Assembly: GCA_030041005.1 (NCBI GenBank)
Contig: JASHOR010000166.1
Location: 1 to 39,731 of the forward strand
Direction of reading: 5' to 3'
DNA length: 39,731 bases
From: Xanthobacteraceae bacterium
GTDB lineage: Bacteria; Pseudomonadota; Alphaproteobacteria; Rhizobiales; Xanthobacteraceae
Position numbers and translations under genes: made by a program. The notes under the pieces were generated by a model that was given only the letters and a program-made list of their open reading frames with translations, did no database searches and was not told the origin of the DNA. Shown here in pieces: positions 15,146-23,380 of this stretch. The first letter of the stretch is position 1; every line of letters starts with the position of its first letter.

Positions 15146-15988
15146 ATGTTTCGCGCATTGTTGCTGGCCGCCGCGGCCTTTTGTCTGTTCGCGCCGCCGG
15201 CCTTCGCCGCCGGCAAGGTGAATCCCGAGGCCGACTTCAAGGCCTTTCGCAATTATTTCACACAGCGCTTTCCCAAGGTCCCATTGGATGATTTCGTCAA
15301 CGGCCCCTATTCAATGGACGCCGGGCTGCGCAAGCAATGGGAGGAGATCGACGCGTTTCCGCCCTATCAATTCGCGGTGGACAGGGGCAAGCAGATGTTC
15401 TCGACGCCGTTTGCCGACGGCAAGACCTACGCGGACTGCTTTCCCAACAAGGGCATCGGCATCCGCCAGAACTATCCCTATTTCGACCCCAAATCGGGTG
15501 AGGTCATCACGCTCGATGTCGCGCTCAATCAGTGCCGCGAGGCGAACGGCGAGAAACCCTACAATTACAACAAGGACGACATGGCGGCGCTGACCGCCTA
15601 CATGGCCTATACGTCGCGCGGCAAACCGTTCGACATCAAGATACCGAATGACCCGCGTGCGCTCGCTGCCTACGAGAAGGGCGAGGAATATTTCTACACC
15701 CGCCGCGGTCAGCTCAACTTCTCCTGCGCAAGCTGTCACGTCGAGAGTGCGGGCAAACATATCCGCACCGAGGTGCTTGCTCCCGCCCTCGGGCTGGTCG
15801 CGGCGCTGCCGATCTATCGTTCCCAGTGGGGCGGCATGGGCACGACCAGCCGACGCCTCACGTCGTGCAACAGCCAGGTTTGGGCGGTTCCGCTCAAGCC
15901 CGAGGACGAGCTGTACCGCGACCTCGAATACTACCTGTCATACATGAGCAACGGCCTGCCGATTTCCGGGCCCGGTGCGCGGCCGTGA
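15146..15988 (+). CDS. soxA: Thiosulfate oxidation cytochrome subunit SoxA, monoheme type
   Basis: A 280-residue periplasmic cytochrome c that with SoxX oxidatively couples thiosulfate to SoxYZ. A signal peptide ends at PPAFAAG. Only one heme site is present (CASCH, in LNFSCASCHVESAG). The N-terminal heme site of diheme SoxA is replaced by two separated Cys (YADCFPN and LNQCREANG), which likely form a disulfide. The active-site Cys that ligates heme is in RRLTSCNSQVW. GAGGAGG eight bases before the ATG at 15146 decides the start over a TTG six bases earlier. Monoheme SoxA occurs in several lineages and often coexists with SoxK, which is encoded next. Confidence 0.94.
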   Translation: MFRALLLAAAAFCLFAPPAFAAGKVNPEADFKAFRNYFTQRFPKVPLDDFVNGPYSMDAGLRKQWEEIDAFPPYQFAVDRGKQMFSTPFADGKTYADCFPNKGIGIRQNYPYFDPKSGEVITLDVALNQCREANGEKPYNYNKDDMAALTAYMAYTSRGKPFDIKIPNDPRALAAYEKGEEYFYTRRGQLNFSCASCHVESAGKHIRTEVLAPALGLVAALPIYRSQWGGMGTTSRRLTSCNSQVWAVPLKPEDELYRDLEYYLSYMSNGLPISGPGARP

Positions 15989-16050
15989 GACGCAAAGCGC
16001 AAGAGCGCGCCCGGCCGTCGGGTCGCATCAAAACCACGCAGGAGCAACGC

Positions 16051-16365
16051 ATGGGCAATCGTCATTTGATCCTTGTGGCCACCATCGTCTGCTGCGGATG
16101 CCTGTCGACGGCGGCCATTGCCGCCTCGGCGGCCGATTTCAACGCGGCTTACGCGAAAGCGGAGGCGGCAAACAAAGAAGCCGGCGCCTTGAAAAACCAA
16201 TGGACCACCACCGCGCGCGAGTTGAAGGCGGCGCAAGCGGCTGCGACAGCCGGCAAATACGACGAAGCGGTCAAGGACGCGCAGCGCGCGGAGGCATTGG
16301 CCAAAGCCTCGATCGCGCAAGCCAAGGAGCAGGCCGCGATCTGGCGCCAGGCCGTCATTCATTAA
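16051..16365 (+). CDS. soxK: SoxXA-binding protein SoxK-like
   Basis: A 104-residue small exported protein. The N-terminal hydrophobic segment VATIVCCGCLSTAAIA is a signal peptide, cleaved probably at AIA-AS; the Cys residues could alternatively make it a lipoprotein. The mature part is a helical hairpin rich in Ala and Lys (AYAKAEAANKEAGALKNQW followed by TTTARELKAAQAAATAGKYD and AEALAKASIAQAKEQAAIW). Its size, composition and place between soxA and soxB match the SoxXA-binding protein first described in green sulfur bacteria, which strengthens SoxXA assembly and activity. GGAG with six bases of spacing supports the ATG. Recognition rests on pattern and context rather than catalytic motifs. 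Confidence 0.8.
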   Translation: MGNRHLILVATIVCCGCLSTAAIAASAADFNAAYAKAEAANKEAGALKNQWTTTARELKAAQAAATAGKYDEAVKDAQRAEALAKASIAQAKEQAAIWRQAVIH

Positions 16366-16395
16366 AGCTGATCCGCCTCGAAGGAGTCACCCGGA

Positions 16396-18138
16396 ATGCG
16401 TCGTCGTGACGTGGTGAAAATCCTCGCGTCCGCGGTCCTTTCGGGAATCCTTCCGCCTGTCGGCGTGGCGGGCGACGACGATCTCTACGATATCGGCCGG
16501 TTCGGCAACGCCCGCGTCCTGCACATGACCGATACGCATGCGCAGCTTCTGCCGCTCTATTTCCGCGAGCCCAGCGTCAATATCGGCATCGGCACGATGC
16601 AAGGCCGTCCGCCGCATCTGGTCGGCCGGGCGTTTCTGAAGCATTTCGGATTGGCCCCGGGCGGGCGCGCCGCCTACGCGTTCACCTACCTCGATTACCA
16701 GGAGGCCGCCCATCGCTACGGATCGATGGGGGGCTTTGCGCATCTGCAGACGCTGATCGGTCGTCTGCGCGCCGAGGCCGGCGCCGGCAATTCGATCCTG
16801 CTCGACGGCGGCGATCTGTGGCAGGGCAGCGGCCTCGCCAACGCCACGCAGGGCGCCGACATGGTCGAGATCGCCAATCGGCTCGGCATCGAGGCGATGA
16901 CGGCGCATTGGGAATTCACCTACGGCGAACAAATCCTGCGGCGGAATATCGGCCAATTCAAAGGCGAGTTCCTGGCGCAGAACGTCTTTCTCAGCGACGA
17001 CGCCGCCTTCAACAATGCGCCTGCCTACGATCCCCAATCCGGCCGCGTTTTCAAGCCGGCGACGATCAGGCAGCTTGGCGGCTCGCGCGTCGCGATTATC
17101 GGCCAGGCGATGCCTTATGTGCCGATCGCGCATCCCAAACGCTTCGTGCCGGACTGGACGTTCGGCATCCATGAAGCGGCGCTGCAGAAGGTCGTCGACG
17201 GCGTCCGCGATCGCGACAAGGCCGACGCCGTCTTGCTGCTGTCGCACAACGGCATGGACGTGGACTTGAAGCTGGCAAGCCGCGTGACCGGCATCGACGT
17301 CATTCTCGGCGGCCACACCCACGATGCCGTACCGCAGCCAAGCATCGTGGCCAATTCCCGCGGCAAGACGCTGGTCACCAATGCCGGATCGAACGGAAAA
17401 TTCCTTGCCGTTCTCGACCTCGACATTGGTAAGGGCGCGGTGAAGGACGCGCGGTACCATCTGCTGCCGATTTTCACCACCTTGATCGCGCCGGATCGCG
17501 ACATGGCAGCGCTGATCGATCGTCTGCGCGCACCCTACACCCGGCGGTTCGACGAAAAACTGGCAACCGCCGACGAGCTTTTATTCCGGCGCGGCAATTT
17601 CAGCGGCCCGATGGATCAGGTCATATGCGACGCGCTGCGTCAGGAACTCGATGTGCCGATCGCCTTCTCGCCCGGGTTTCGCTTCGGCGCGACGGCGCTC
17701 GCCGGCCAGCCGATCACCATGGAGACCTTGCTTTCGGAAACGGCCATCACCTATCCCGAGGTCTACGTGCAAGAGATGAGCGGCGGCCAGATCAAGGCGG
17801 TGATGGAAGACATCGCCGATAATTTGTTCAATCCCGATCCCTACTATCAGCAGGGCGGCGACATGGTGCGCGTCGGCGGCATGGATTACGCTTGCGCGCC
17901 CGGCGCATCGACCGGCCAGCGGATTTCCGACATGCGGCTCGACGACGGCAGCGCTCTGCAAGCGGACAAGAGCTACCGCGTCGCCGGCTGGGCGTCCGTC
18001 AACCCGCAGCACGGAAAGCCGGTCAGCGAGGTCGTGGCCAAATACCTGCGAGAGCAAAAGACCGTCAGGATCAAACGCCCCAATCGCATCACGCTCAAGG
18101 GCGCCGACCACAATCCGGGAGTCGGCGAAAGAGGCTGA
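16396..18138 (+). CDS. soxB: Thiosulfohydrolase SoxB
   Basis: A 580-residue periplasmic di-manganese hydrolase that releases sulfate from SoxY-bound thiosulfonate. A short Tat-type signal (MRRRDVVKILASAVLSG) precedes the metallophosphatase domain. Metal-binding motifs are MTDTHAQL, LDGGDLWQGSG, MTAHWEFTYG, LLSHNGMDVD and LGGHTHDA. The second half is the 5'-nucleotidase-type C-terminal domain, including the SPGFRFGATALAGQPIT block. AAGGAGT nine bases before the ATG supports the start. It ends the sox operon: a hairpin-rich element begins at the base after the stop codon and may terminate transcription. Confidence 0.96.
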   Translation: MRRRDVVKILASAVLSGILPPVGVAGDDDLYDIGRFGNARVLHMTDTHAQLLPLYFREPSVNIGIGTMQGRPPHLVGRAFLKHFGLAPGGRAAYAFTYLDYQEAAHRYGSMGGFAHLQTLIGRLRAEAGAGNSILLDGGDLWQGSGLANATQGADMVEIANRLGIEAMTAHWEFTYGEQILRRNIGQFKGEFLAQNVFLSDDAAFNNAPAYDPQSGRVFKPATIRQLGGSRVAIIGQAMPYVPIAHPKRFVPDWTFGIHEAALQKVVDGVRDRDKADAVLLLSHNGMDVDLKLASRVTGIDVILGGHTHDAVPQPSIVANSRGKTLVTNAGSNGKFLAVLDLDIGKGAVKDARYHLLPIFTTLIAPDRDMAALIDRLRAPYTRRFDEKLATADELLFRRGNFSGPMDQVICDALRQELDVPIAFSPGFRFGATALAGQPITMETLLSETAITYPEVYVQEMSGGQIKAVMEDIADNLFNPDPYYQQGGDMVRVGGMDYACAPGASTGQRISDMRLDDGSALQADKSYRVAGWASVNPQHGKPVSEVVAKYLREQKTVRIKRPNRITLKGADHNPGVGERG

Positions 18139-18277
18139 TCCGAAGTTCGCATCATTATGCGGCACCCTCGTTTGCGAACTTCGGAATCGAAGGACACCAG
18201 CAACTTATTGAGCTAGTGTGGCTTTGGTTCAGAACTCCGCATGACGAGGTCGCGGCAAGAATGATGCGGACTTCTGA
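18139..18277. repeat. 139-bp MITE-like element made of two nested hairpins
   Basis: The ends TCCGAAGTTCGCATCATT and (inverted) TCAGAAGTCCGCATCATT match at 16 of 18 positions. Inside, the left end forms a perfect 13-bp hairpin with 18173-18185, across a 21-base loop. The right end forms a 14-bp, one-mismatch hairpin with 18229-18242, also with a 21-base loop. The same motif thus appears four times in alternating orientation. No coding frame is present. It fills the gap from the soxB stop to near the next gene, and may terminate sox transcription, mark a mobile miniature element, or hold paired operators. Confidence 0.7.
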
Positions 18278-18310
18278 ATCGCCACACTGACACACATCAC
18301 GAGAAAGATC

Positions 18311-18772
18311 ATGTTCACATTGCTTCGGTCGCTGCTTGCCGCTTCGGTTCTCGCGCTTCTGGCCGCGTCGGGAGCGAACGCGCAGGATATGAAGACGCAT
18401 CGTCTTGCCATCCAGGTTGACCAGAACGACCCGGCCGTGATGAATCTTGCGCTCAACAATGCGCAGAACGTGCTGGAATATTATCGCGACAAGGGCGAGC
18501 AGGTTGACGTCGAGATCGTGGCCTACGGGCCGGGCCTGAACATGCTGCGCGCCGACACCTCGCCGGTGAAGGAGCATATCGCCCGTATGGTGAATTCCGG
18601 CGCGGCTTTTCCAGGCAAGATCGTATTTTCCGCCTGCAACAACACCTTGCAGGGCATGGAGAAGCGCGAAGGCCATTCGATCGCGATCATTTCACAGGCG
18701 AGAATAGTCCCTTCGGGCGTTGTGCGCCTGATGCAGCTAGAAGAGGCCGGCTGGAGCTACATCAAACCCTGA
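18311..18772 (+). CDS. Secreted DsrE-family protein
   Basis: A 153-residue protein with a cleavable signal peptide (LLAASVLALLAASGANAQD), so it acts in the periplasm, unlike most DsrE-family sulfur-transfer proteins, which are cytoplasmic. The mature part has the DsrE fold pattern: HRLAIQVDQNDPAVMNLALN, VDVEIVAYGPGLNMLRAD, and a single conserved-type Cys in IVFSACNNTLQGMEKREGHS that could carry persulfide. It lies downstream of soxB behind a hairpin element, on the same strand. A role in handling sulfane sulfur produced when SoxCD is absent is plausible. The ribosome site is weak (AGAAAG). A small dissected hairpin lies after its stop. Confidence 0.87.
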   Translation: MFTLLRSLLAASVLALLAASGANAQDMKTHRLAIQVDQNDPAVMNLALNNAQNVLEYYRDKGEQVDVEIVAYGPGLNMLRADTSPVKEHIARMVNSGAAFPGKIVFSACNNTLQGMEKREGHSIAIISQARIVPSGVVRLMQLEEAGWSYIKP

Positions 18773-18796
18773 CCCCGGGCCTTAAAGCCTGCCAAA

Positions 18797-18814
18797 GGCG
18801 CGCGGTTTCGCGCC
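18797..18814. terminator. Possible shared terminator between convergent genes
   Basis: GGCGCG and CGCGCC form a 6-bp stem with a 6-base loop between the dsrE-like gene and the convergent ubiD copy. There is no T tract on either side, so intrinsic termination is uncertain. Confidence 0.3.
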
Positions 18815-18832
18815 GGCCCCGCGCGAAGCCGA

Positions 18833-20458
18833 TCAGAGCGTCAGATATGGATCGTTGAGCCGCTTGTCGTTGCGACGGCGCTGTTTGATGACCTCGCCGG
18901 TCGTCCAGTATTCGGAGCGCACGGCGCGTTCGGCCTCGAGCTGAAATTCCTCCGGCCACTGCCCCAGCGAGTAGCCATACCAGGGCGCTTCGGGCTTCAG
19001 CGGCGGCAGACCAAGCTCCTGCCAGATCTGTTTGGCGTTCTCCATGAATGGGCGCGCCGGAAGCGAAATCGGCGGATACGGGCGCTTGAGCATGGCATTG
19101 ATCAGCATTGCCGAATCGTTGGCTTCGTAATGGTTGTCATCGGCGCCGGCGCGCGGGCCGTGTCCCATATCCTTGTGGTCGAGAACGCGCATATCCTGGT
19201 GCGGACGCATCCGGTAAGCCATCGCCCACATGACCATGTCGAGATTCTCCGGGTCGATATCCTCGTTGACCGCGATCGTCATCTTGCCGACCGAGGAGGA
19301 AAATGACGAAGCGCCGTAAAGCGCGCGCCACACCTCGGCGTCGAGCGTCTCGGCTTTCAATTGGATGACGATCAGCTTTCGCAGGTTTGTCAGCGGCTCG
19401 TGCATGAACACGCGGGTCACGCCGCTGATGTTGAGGTGATGGCGCAGATGATGGAGAAACGCCGGCTCGTAGGCGACGCGCTTGATCAGGCTCGATTCGC
19501 TCGGCGTGACCTGACTGATGATGGATACGAGCACCGCGTCGCGGCGGCGGGTGATCGCCGTGACGTCGAAATAGGCATTGTATTCCTTGAGATTCATGTA
19601 GCCGTGCGACTCCCCGAAACTGCCCTCGGGCTCCAGCCACTCGGTGTCGATGAAACCCTCGACCACGATTTCGGCCTCCGCCGGCACCATCAGGTCGACG
19701 GTCCGCGCCTTGCAGACGCGGATCGGCGCGCCGACGAGGCCGCCGGCGACGGAGAGTTCGTCGACATGCTTGGGCAGCTTGTGCACCGAGGCGAACGTGA
19801 TCGCCGGCGGCGCGCCCAGCATCAGCGCCACCGGCATCTTCTCGCCGCGCGCCTTGTATTTGAGAAAGTGCTCGTGGATGCCCTGGTTAAGCTCGATCTC
19901 CGGATTCATTCCCATCCGCGTCGGACTCTTCACCATGGAGCGGTAATTGCCGATATTCTGCAGGCCCGTATCGGGGTCCTTGGTGATGAACATCGAGCAC
20001 GAGGCGTAGGGCGCATTGTCGAAGCCGGGCGTGGAGATCGGGATGGGCAGCGCGTCGACGCCCGCACCGGGCCGATTGAGGTCGTCGCCCTGCACCACGA
20101 TCTCCTGGCAGCGCGGACTATCGACCGTCACCGGCGGCAGTGGGTTCCGCTCGGCTTCGTCCCACTTTTGTTTGATATGCTCGACGCCGCAGCCGATGCC
20201 GACGCTGTAGATTTCCCTGCTGGAAGCGAGAATTCCGACCGCCACCGGAATGTCGTAGCGGCGCCCTTTGCTGTCGGTGACGTTCTCGAACAAGAACGCC
20301 TTGCGTTCCCGCTCCGGGATTCCGCCGCGGAACTGCCAGCGCACCAGCGGATGCATCTCGGTATCCTTGTTGATCGGGCGCGCAACGCGTATCAGCAGAC
20401 CCTTCTCCTCGAGCGCCGCGATATGCGCGTGCAGGTCCGGATATCCGAGATCTTTCAT
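18833..20458 (-). CDS. UbiD-family decarboxylase (copy 2)
   Basis: A 541-residue prenyl-FMN-dependent (de)carboxylase of the UbiD family, cytoplasmic. It keeps the same blocks as copy 1: NIGNYRSMVK, LGAPPAITFASVHK, AEAEIVVEGFIDTEWLEPEG and GSFGESHGYMNLKEYN, then AITRRRDAVLVSIISQVTPS. Long identical stretches (RPINKDTEMHPLVRWQFRGG) show a gene duplication. The start at 20458 is fixed by GGAGGA five bases upstream; the frame reaches 20512 but those residues are not family-like. Copy 1 sits in an amidohydrolase operon; this copy lies alone, with an MDR dehydrogenase 220 bp upstream on the same strand. Different partners suggest different substrates. No ubiX is present in the window. Confidence 0.92.
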   Translation of the reverse strand: MKDLGYPDLHAHIAALEEKGLLIRVARPINKDTEMHPLVRWQFRGGIPERERKAFLFENVTDSKGRRYDIPVAVGILASSREIYSVGIGCGVEHIKQKWDEAERNPLPPVTVDSPRCQEIVVQGDDLNRPGAGVDALPIPISTPGFDNAPYASCSMFITKDPDTGLQNIGNYRSMVKSPTRMGMNPEIELNQGIHEHFLKYKARGEKMPVALMLGAPPAITFASVHKLPKHVDELSVAGGLVGAPIRVCKARTVDLMVPAEAEIVVEGFIDTEWLEPEGSFGESHGYMNLKEYNAYFDVTAITRRRDAVLVSIISQVTPSESSLIKRVAYEPAFLHHLRHHLNISGVTRVFMHEPLTNLRKLIVIQLKAETLDAEVWRALYGASSFSSSVGKMTIAVNEDIDPENLDMVMWAMAYRMRPHQDMRVLDHKDMGHGPRAGADDNHYEANDSAMLINAMLKRPYPPISLPARPFMENAKQIWQELGLPPLKPEAPWYGYSLGQWPEEFQLEAERAVRSEYWTTGEVIKQRRRNDKRLNDPYLTL

Positions 20459-20679
20459 GTGTTCCTCCAGTTTCGCGGCATGCGCCTGCAAGCGTGAGGC
20501 GACACTTCGCATAGTCCCGATTCACGGAATCGGTCCGTGAAGCCGACGATCGGTCGCCGCTCCGCATCGCACAGGATGGACGTCAAGCGGACGATCAAGA
20601 AGCGTCATCCGGCAAAACGTCATTTGGACGCGCGGGCAGATCGCTCGAGCGTAGCCGATGGCGTTTTCGCGTTGCCGCT

Positions 20680-21699
20680 TCAGCTCACCCGAATGACGAC
20701 CTTGCCGAAATGAGCGCCGGAGGCCAGGTGGCGATAGGCGGGTACGGCGTCGGCGAAGTCGAACACCTTGTCGATCACCGGCTTCATCGCGCTCACCTCG
20801 ATGGCGCGATTCATCGCCATGAACATTTGCGTCGAGCCGACCGAGATGCCCTGGACGTTGGCGCGGCGGGCGAATATCAGCCCGGGATTGAGTTCGGTCG
20901 CGCCGCCGCTCAGGCCGCCGATCAGAGTGATCTTGCCGCCGACGCGGATGGCGTGGAACGAGCGGGTCAGCGTTGCCGCGCCGCCGACTTCGACCACGTG
21001 ATCGACGCCGCGCCCGCCGGTGAATTCCATCGCCGCCTTCTCCCAATCGGGCGTGGTCTTGTAGTTGATGCCGTGCGCCGCGCCGAGCGATTTGGCGCGC
21101 GCAAGCTTCTGATCGCTCGATGAGATGATGATCGCCCGGACGCCCATGGCATGGGCGAACTGCAGGCCGAAGATCGAAACGCCGCCGGTCCCCTGCAAGA
21201 GCACGGCGTCGCCGGCCTTGAGCCCGGCGTGCTCGATCATGGCATGCCAAACGGTGACCGCGGCGCAGGGCAGCGTCGCGCCCTCCTCGAATGACAGGTG
21301 CGGCGGGATTTTCACCACGCCCTCCTCCTCCAGCATGACGTACTGCGCGAGCATGCCGTCGACGCCGCCACCGAGCGCACTCGTATGCACATCGGGCGCT
21401 GGATTACCGCCGGGCCAGCGCTGAAAGAAGTTGCCGGCCACCCGGTCGCCGGCTGCGACGCGCCCGACGCCCGGCCCGACTTCGACGACCTCGCCGGCGC
21501 CATCCGACAACGGGATGACGTTCTCGCGCACCGGCATGCGGTAGCTGCCGCGCACGATGCCAAGATCGCGGAAGTTGAGCGAACAGGCGCGGACTTTGAC
21601 CAGGACCTGACGATGGCCCGGCTTTCCTGGATCGGGCCGCTCGACCTGCGCGACCGACTCGATGCCGGCACCCCCCTTCGGAATTTGATAGACCTTCAT
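20680..21699 (-). CDS. MDR-family zinc-free alcohol dehydrogenase / quinone reductase
   Basis: A 339-residue NAD(P)H-dependent medium-chain dehydrogenase. The N-terminal GroES-like domain has VLVKVRACSLNFRDLGIVRG and the AAGDRVAGNFFQRW block. The cofactor domain has LLQGTGGVSIFGLQFAHAMG followed by IIISSSDQKLARAKSLGAAH. The catalytic-zinc Cys and His-Glu positions of alcohol dehydrogenases are not conserved (CSLNFRD in place of CGTD), so a zinc-free enzyme of the quinone-oxidoreductase or enoyl-reductase type is likely. The ATG at 21699 is preceded by GGAG and GAGG; the longer frame to 21822 shows no domain. It is on the same strand as the ubiD copy 2, so the two could be co-transcribed. Confidence 0.88.
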   Translation of the reverse strand: MKVYQIPKGGAGIESVAQVERPDPGKPGHRQVLVKVRACSLNFRDLGIVRGSYRMPVRENVIPLSDGAGEVVEVGPGVGRVAAGDRVAGNFFQRWPGGNPAPDVHTSALGGGVDGMLAQYVMLEEEGVVKIPPHLSFEEGATLPCAAVTVWHAMIEHAGLKAGDAVLLQGTGGVSIFGLQFAHAMGVRAIIISSSDQKLARAKSLGAAHGINYKTTPDWEKAAMEFTGGRGVDHVVEVGGAATLTRSFHAIRVGGKITLIGGLSGGATELNPGLIFARRANVQGISVGSTQMFMAMNRAIEVSAMKPVIDKVFDFADAVPAYRHLASGAHFGKVVIRVS

Positions 21700-21895
21700 G
21701 TCGCCTCTGCTCCACCTTGGTTTCAACGGCCACCGAAAGTGCGATACTCTCTCAAGCGCGGCTGCCCCGCAACAACCGACCACATGCAACAGCGAAGGCA
21801 GATTGTGCAATCCGGGCTTCACGGACTAAGCTCGACTTGCGGGGGCAGACCATCCAAAACCGGCCGGCAAGGCCGAATTGAGCGGGAGGGAAATG

Positions 21896-22624
21896 ATGAA
21901 GATCGACAAAAGCGCCATCCTCGGCGTGTTCGTTGTGGGCGCTGTGCTCGGGTTGGGGGGAACGGCGGCGGCGGCACGTACGCTCCGAATACACGTCGAT
22001 TCCTTCAAGCGTGGCGGCACGATGCCGAACAAATATTCATTCTGCATGCCGGCCGCGCAGGGACATACGACGGCCGGCCCTGACATCAGCCCGAGCGTCT
22101 CCTGGTCGAAAGGGCCGCGCGGCACCAAATCCTACGCCATCATCCTCTACGATTCCGACTCGCCGGCGGAGCATCGCGACCTGATGAACAAGGAAGGCGC
22201 GACGATGACGGCGGCGGTCAAGCGGCATGACTTTTATCATTGGGTCCTGGTCGATATTCCGCCGAATATCAGGTCGCTCAAGGAAGGCGCCGATTCAAGC
22301 GCGCGCGTGTTGCACGGCAAGCCGGCGACACCGGCCGCCGCCGGTGTGCGCGGACTCAACGATTACACCAAAGTGACTGCCGCCAACGATGCGATGAAGG
22401 GAAAATACTACGGCTATGATGGTCCCTGTCCGCCCTGGAACGACGCAGTGGTGCACCACTACCATTTCACCGTCTACGCATTGAGCGTGAAGTCACTCGG
22501 TCTGCCAACGGATTTCGATGGCCCGGCGGCGCTCAGCGCAATGAAGGGCAAGATTCTGGCGCAGGGACACGAACTCGGTCTGTACACACAGAATCCGGCC
22601 AAGGGTGCGAAAATATCAAAATGA
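21896..22624 (+). CDS. Secreted YbhB/YbcL (PEBP-like) protein
   Basis: A 242-residue member of the phosphatidylethanolamine-binding protein family. A signal peptide (AILGVFVVGAVLGLGGTAAA) sends it to the periplasm. Family motifs are YAIILYDSDSPAEHRD (the DPDAP-like ligand pocket), YHWVLVDIPPNIRSL, YYGYDGPCPPWNDAVVHHYH and FTVYALSVKSLGLP. Bacterial members bind anions or small ligands, with no fixed enzymatic role. GGGAGGG lies before two consecutive ATGs at 21893 and 21896; I use the second because its six-base spacing is better. It is divergent from the MDR gene with about 200 bp between them. No partner genes are evident. Confidence 0.88.
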   Translation: MKIDKSAILGVFVVGAVLGLGGTAAAARTLRIHVDSFKRGGTMPNKYSFCMPAAQGHTTAGPDISPSVSWSKGPRGTKSYAIILYDSDSPAEHRDLMNKEGATMTAAVKRHDFYHWVLVDIPPNIRSLKEGADSSARVLHGKPATPAAAGVRGLNDYTKVTAANDAMKGKYYGYDGPCPPWNDAVVHHYHFTVYALSVKSLGLPTDFDGPAALSAMKGKILAQGHELGLYTQNPAKGAKISK

Positions 22625-23011
22625 AGTCTTGCGCAGCGCATCCAATCCCGCGCGGCATTGGCAGGAATAGCCTCCGAGGGAGGGACCAATCAGCGTTGCG
22701 GGCGGCGACCTTGACTTGAACGCTTTATCAATCATGCCGGCAAAAAGGCTTCGGAGGAAACGGGCATAGCGGCTGGAGCGCCGCGTCAGCGCCCTATGGA
22801 GTCGACCCCGCGTATCTCGGGACGTCCTCCCGAGGGTCCGGCGCCAAGGAAAAAATGAAACGGCCTCGATCCCGAGGGAAAGGAATCGAGGCCGTTCTCA
22901 TGCCGGCAGGTGCCCCATTGTTAGCCCCACCCCGGCATGACGCGGATCATGCCGGAGCCGGGTTGGCCGAAAGTTGACGGCCAGGCAGGGCGCCGAGAGC
23001 GCGGCGTTCGC
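22625..23011. other. Intergenic region with one terminator
   Basis: About 390 bp between the PEBP-like gene and the pilin gene, which converge. Apart from the hairpin terminator at 22848-22896, I see no gene or repeat. Confidence 0.5.
22848..22896 (-). terminator. Intrinsic terminator of the pilin gene
   Basis: AACGGCCTCGAT (22859-22870) and ATCGAGGCCGTT (22885-22896) form a perfect 12-bp stem with a 14-base loop. Read on the minus strand, the stem is followed by TTTCATTTTTTCC, a good T tract. It therefore terminates transcription coming from the pilin gene at 23012-23176. Confidence 0.85.
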
Positions 23012-23176
23012 CTAACGCAGCGCGCTCGAAACGGATGAGAACGTGTTGGCGAGGTTTGTTCCCAGTCCTTCGACGACCGCAATGATGGCGACCGAAATGC
23101 CCGCTGCGATCAGACCGTATTCGATCGCAGTTGCACCCTCCTCGCCCCGGAGAAAATTCCAAATCAATGTGCGCAT
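23012..23176 (-). CDS. Flp-type pilin (Flp/Fap)
   Basis: A 54-residue pilin of the Flp family, the subunit of tight-adherence (Tad) pili. The sequence MRTLIWNFLRGEEGATAIEYGLIAAGISVAIIAVVEGLG has the classical prepilin cleavage region (G before ATAIEYGLIAAG), the Glu5-Tyr pair of mature Flp pilins and a hydrophobic stem. AAAGGAAG before the ATG at 23176 decides the start; the longer frame to 23284 adds a basic Arg-rich stretch unlike the family. A strong terminator follows. No tad/cpa assembly genes lie in the window; solitary flp copies are common in rhizobia and are served by a tad locus elsewhere. Confidence 0.92.
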   Translation of the reverse strand: MRTLIWNFLRGEEGATAIEYGLIAAGISVAIIAVVEGLGTNLANTFSSVSSALR

Positions 23177-23380
23177 AGCCTGCTTCCTTTCCATGCGGAG
23201 ACGTATGGGATGTCGCGCCCCGTGCAAACGCCGTGTCTTCACGCGCCAAAGCGCGCATACGTAGACATACTTATCGGCTTCCAACGCATTCTTAATCGCA
23301 GCGACAAAACACTCCGGAAAATTTGGGACAAAACTAAAAGTGAAATGGCCGCCAAAACCCGCCGGATGGCAACCCGGACG

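Noticed and set aside
16387-17460. Minus-strand frame opposite soxB
   Set aside because: Antisense to an unmistakable soxB; no family resemblance and no ribosome site.
18139-18277. CRISPR-like repeat array
   Set aside because: The repeated motif alternates in orientation and forms hairpins; there are no equal direct repeats with unique spacers and no cas genes.
19361-20497. Plus-strand frame opposite UbiD copy 2
   Set aside because: Shadow of the real gene; composition and lack of motifs argue against it.
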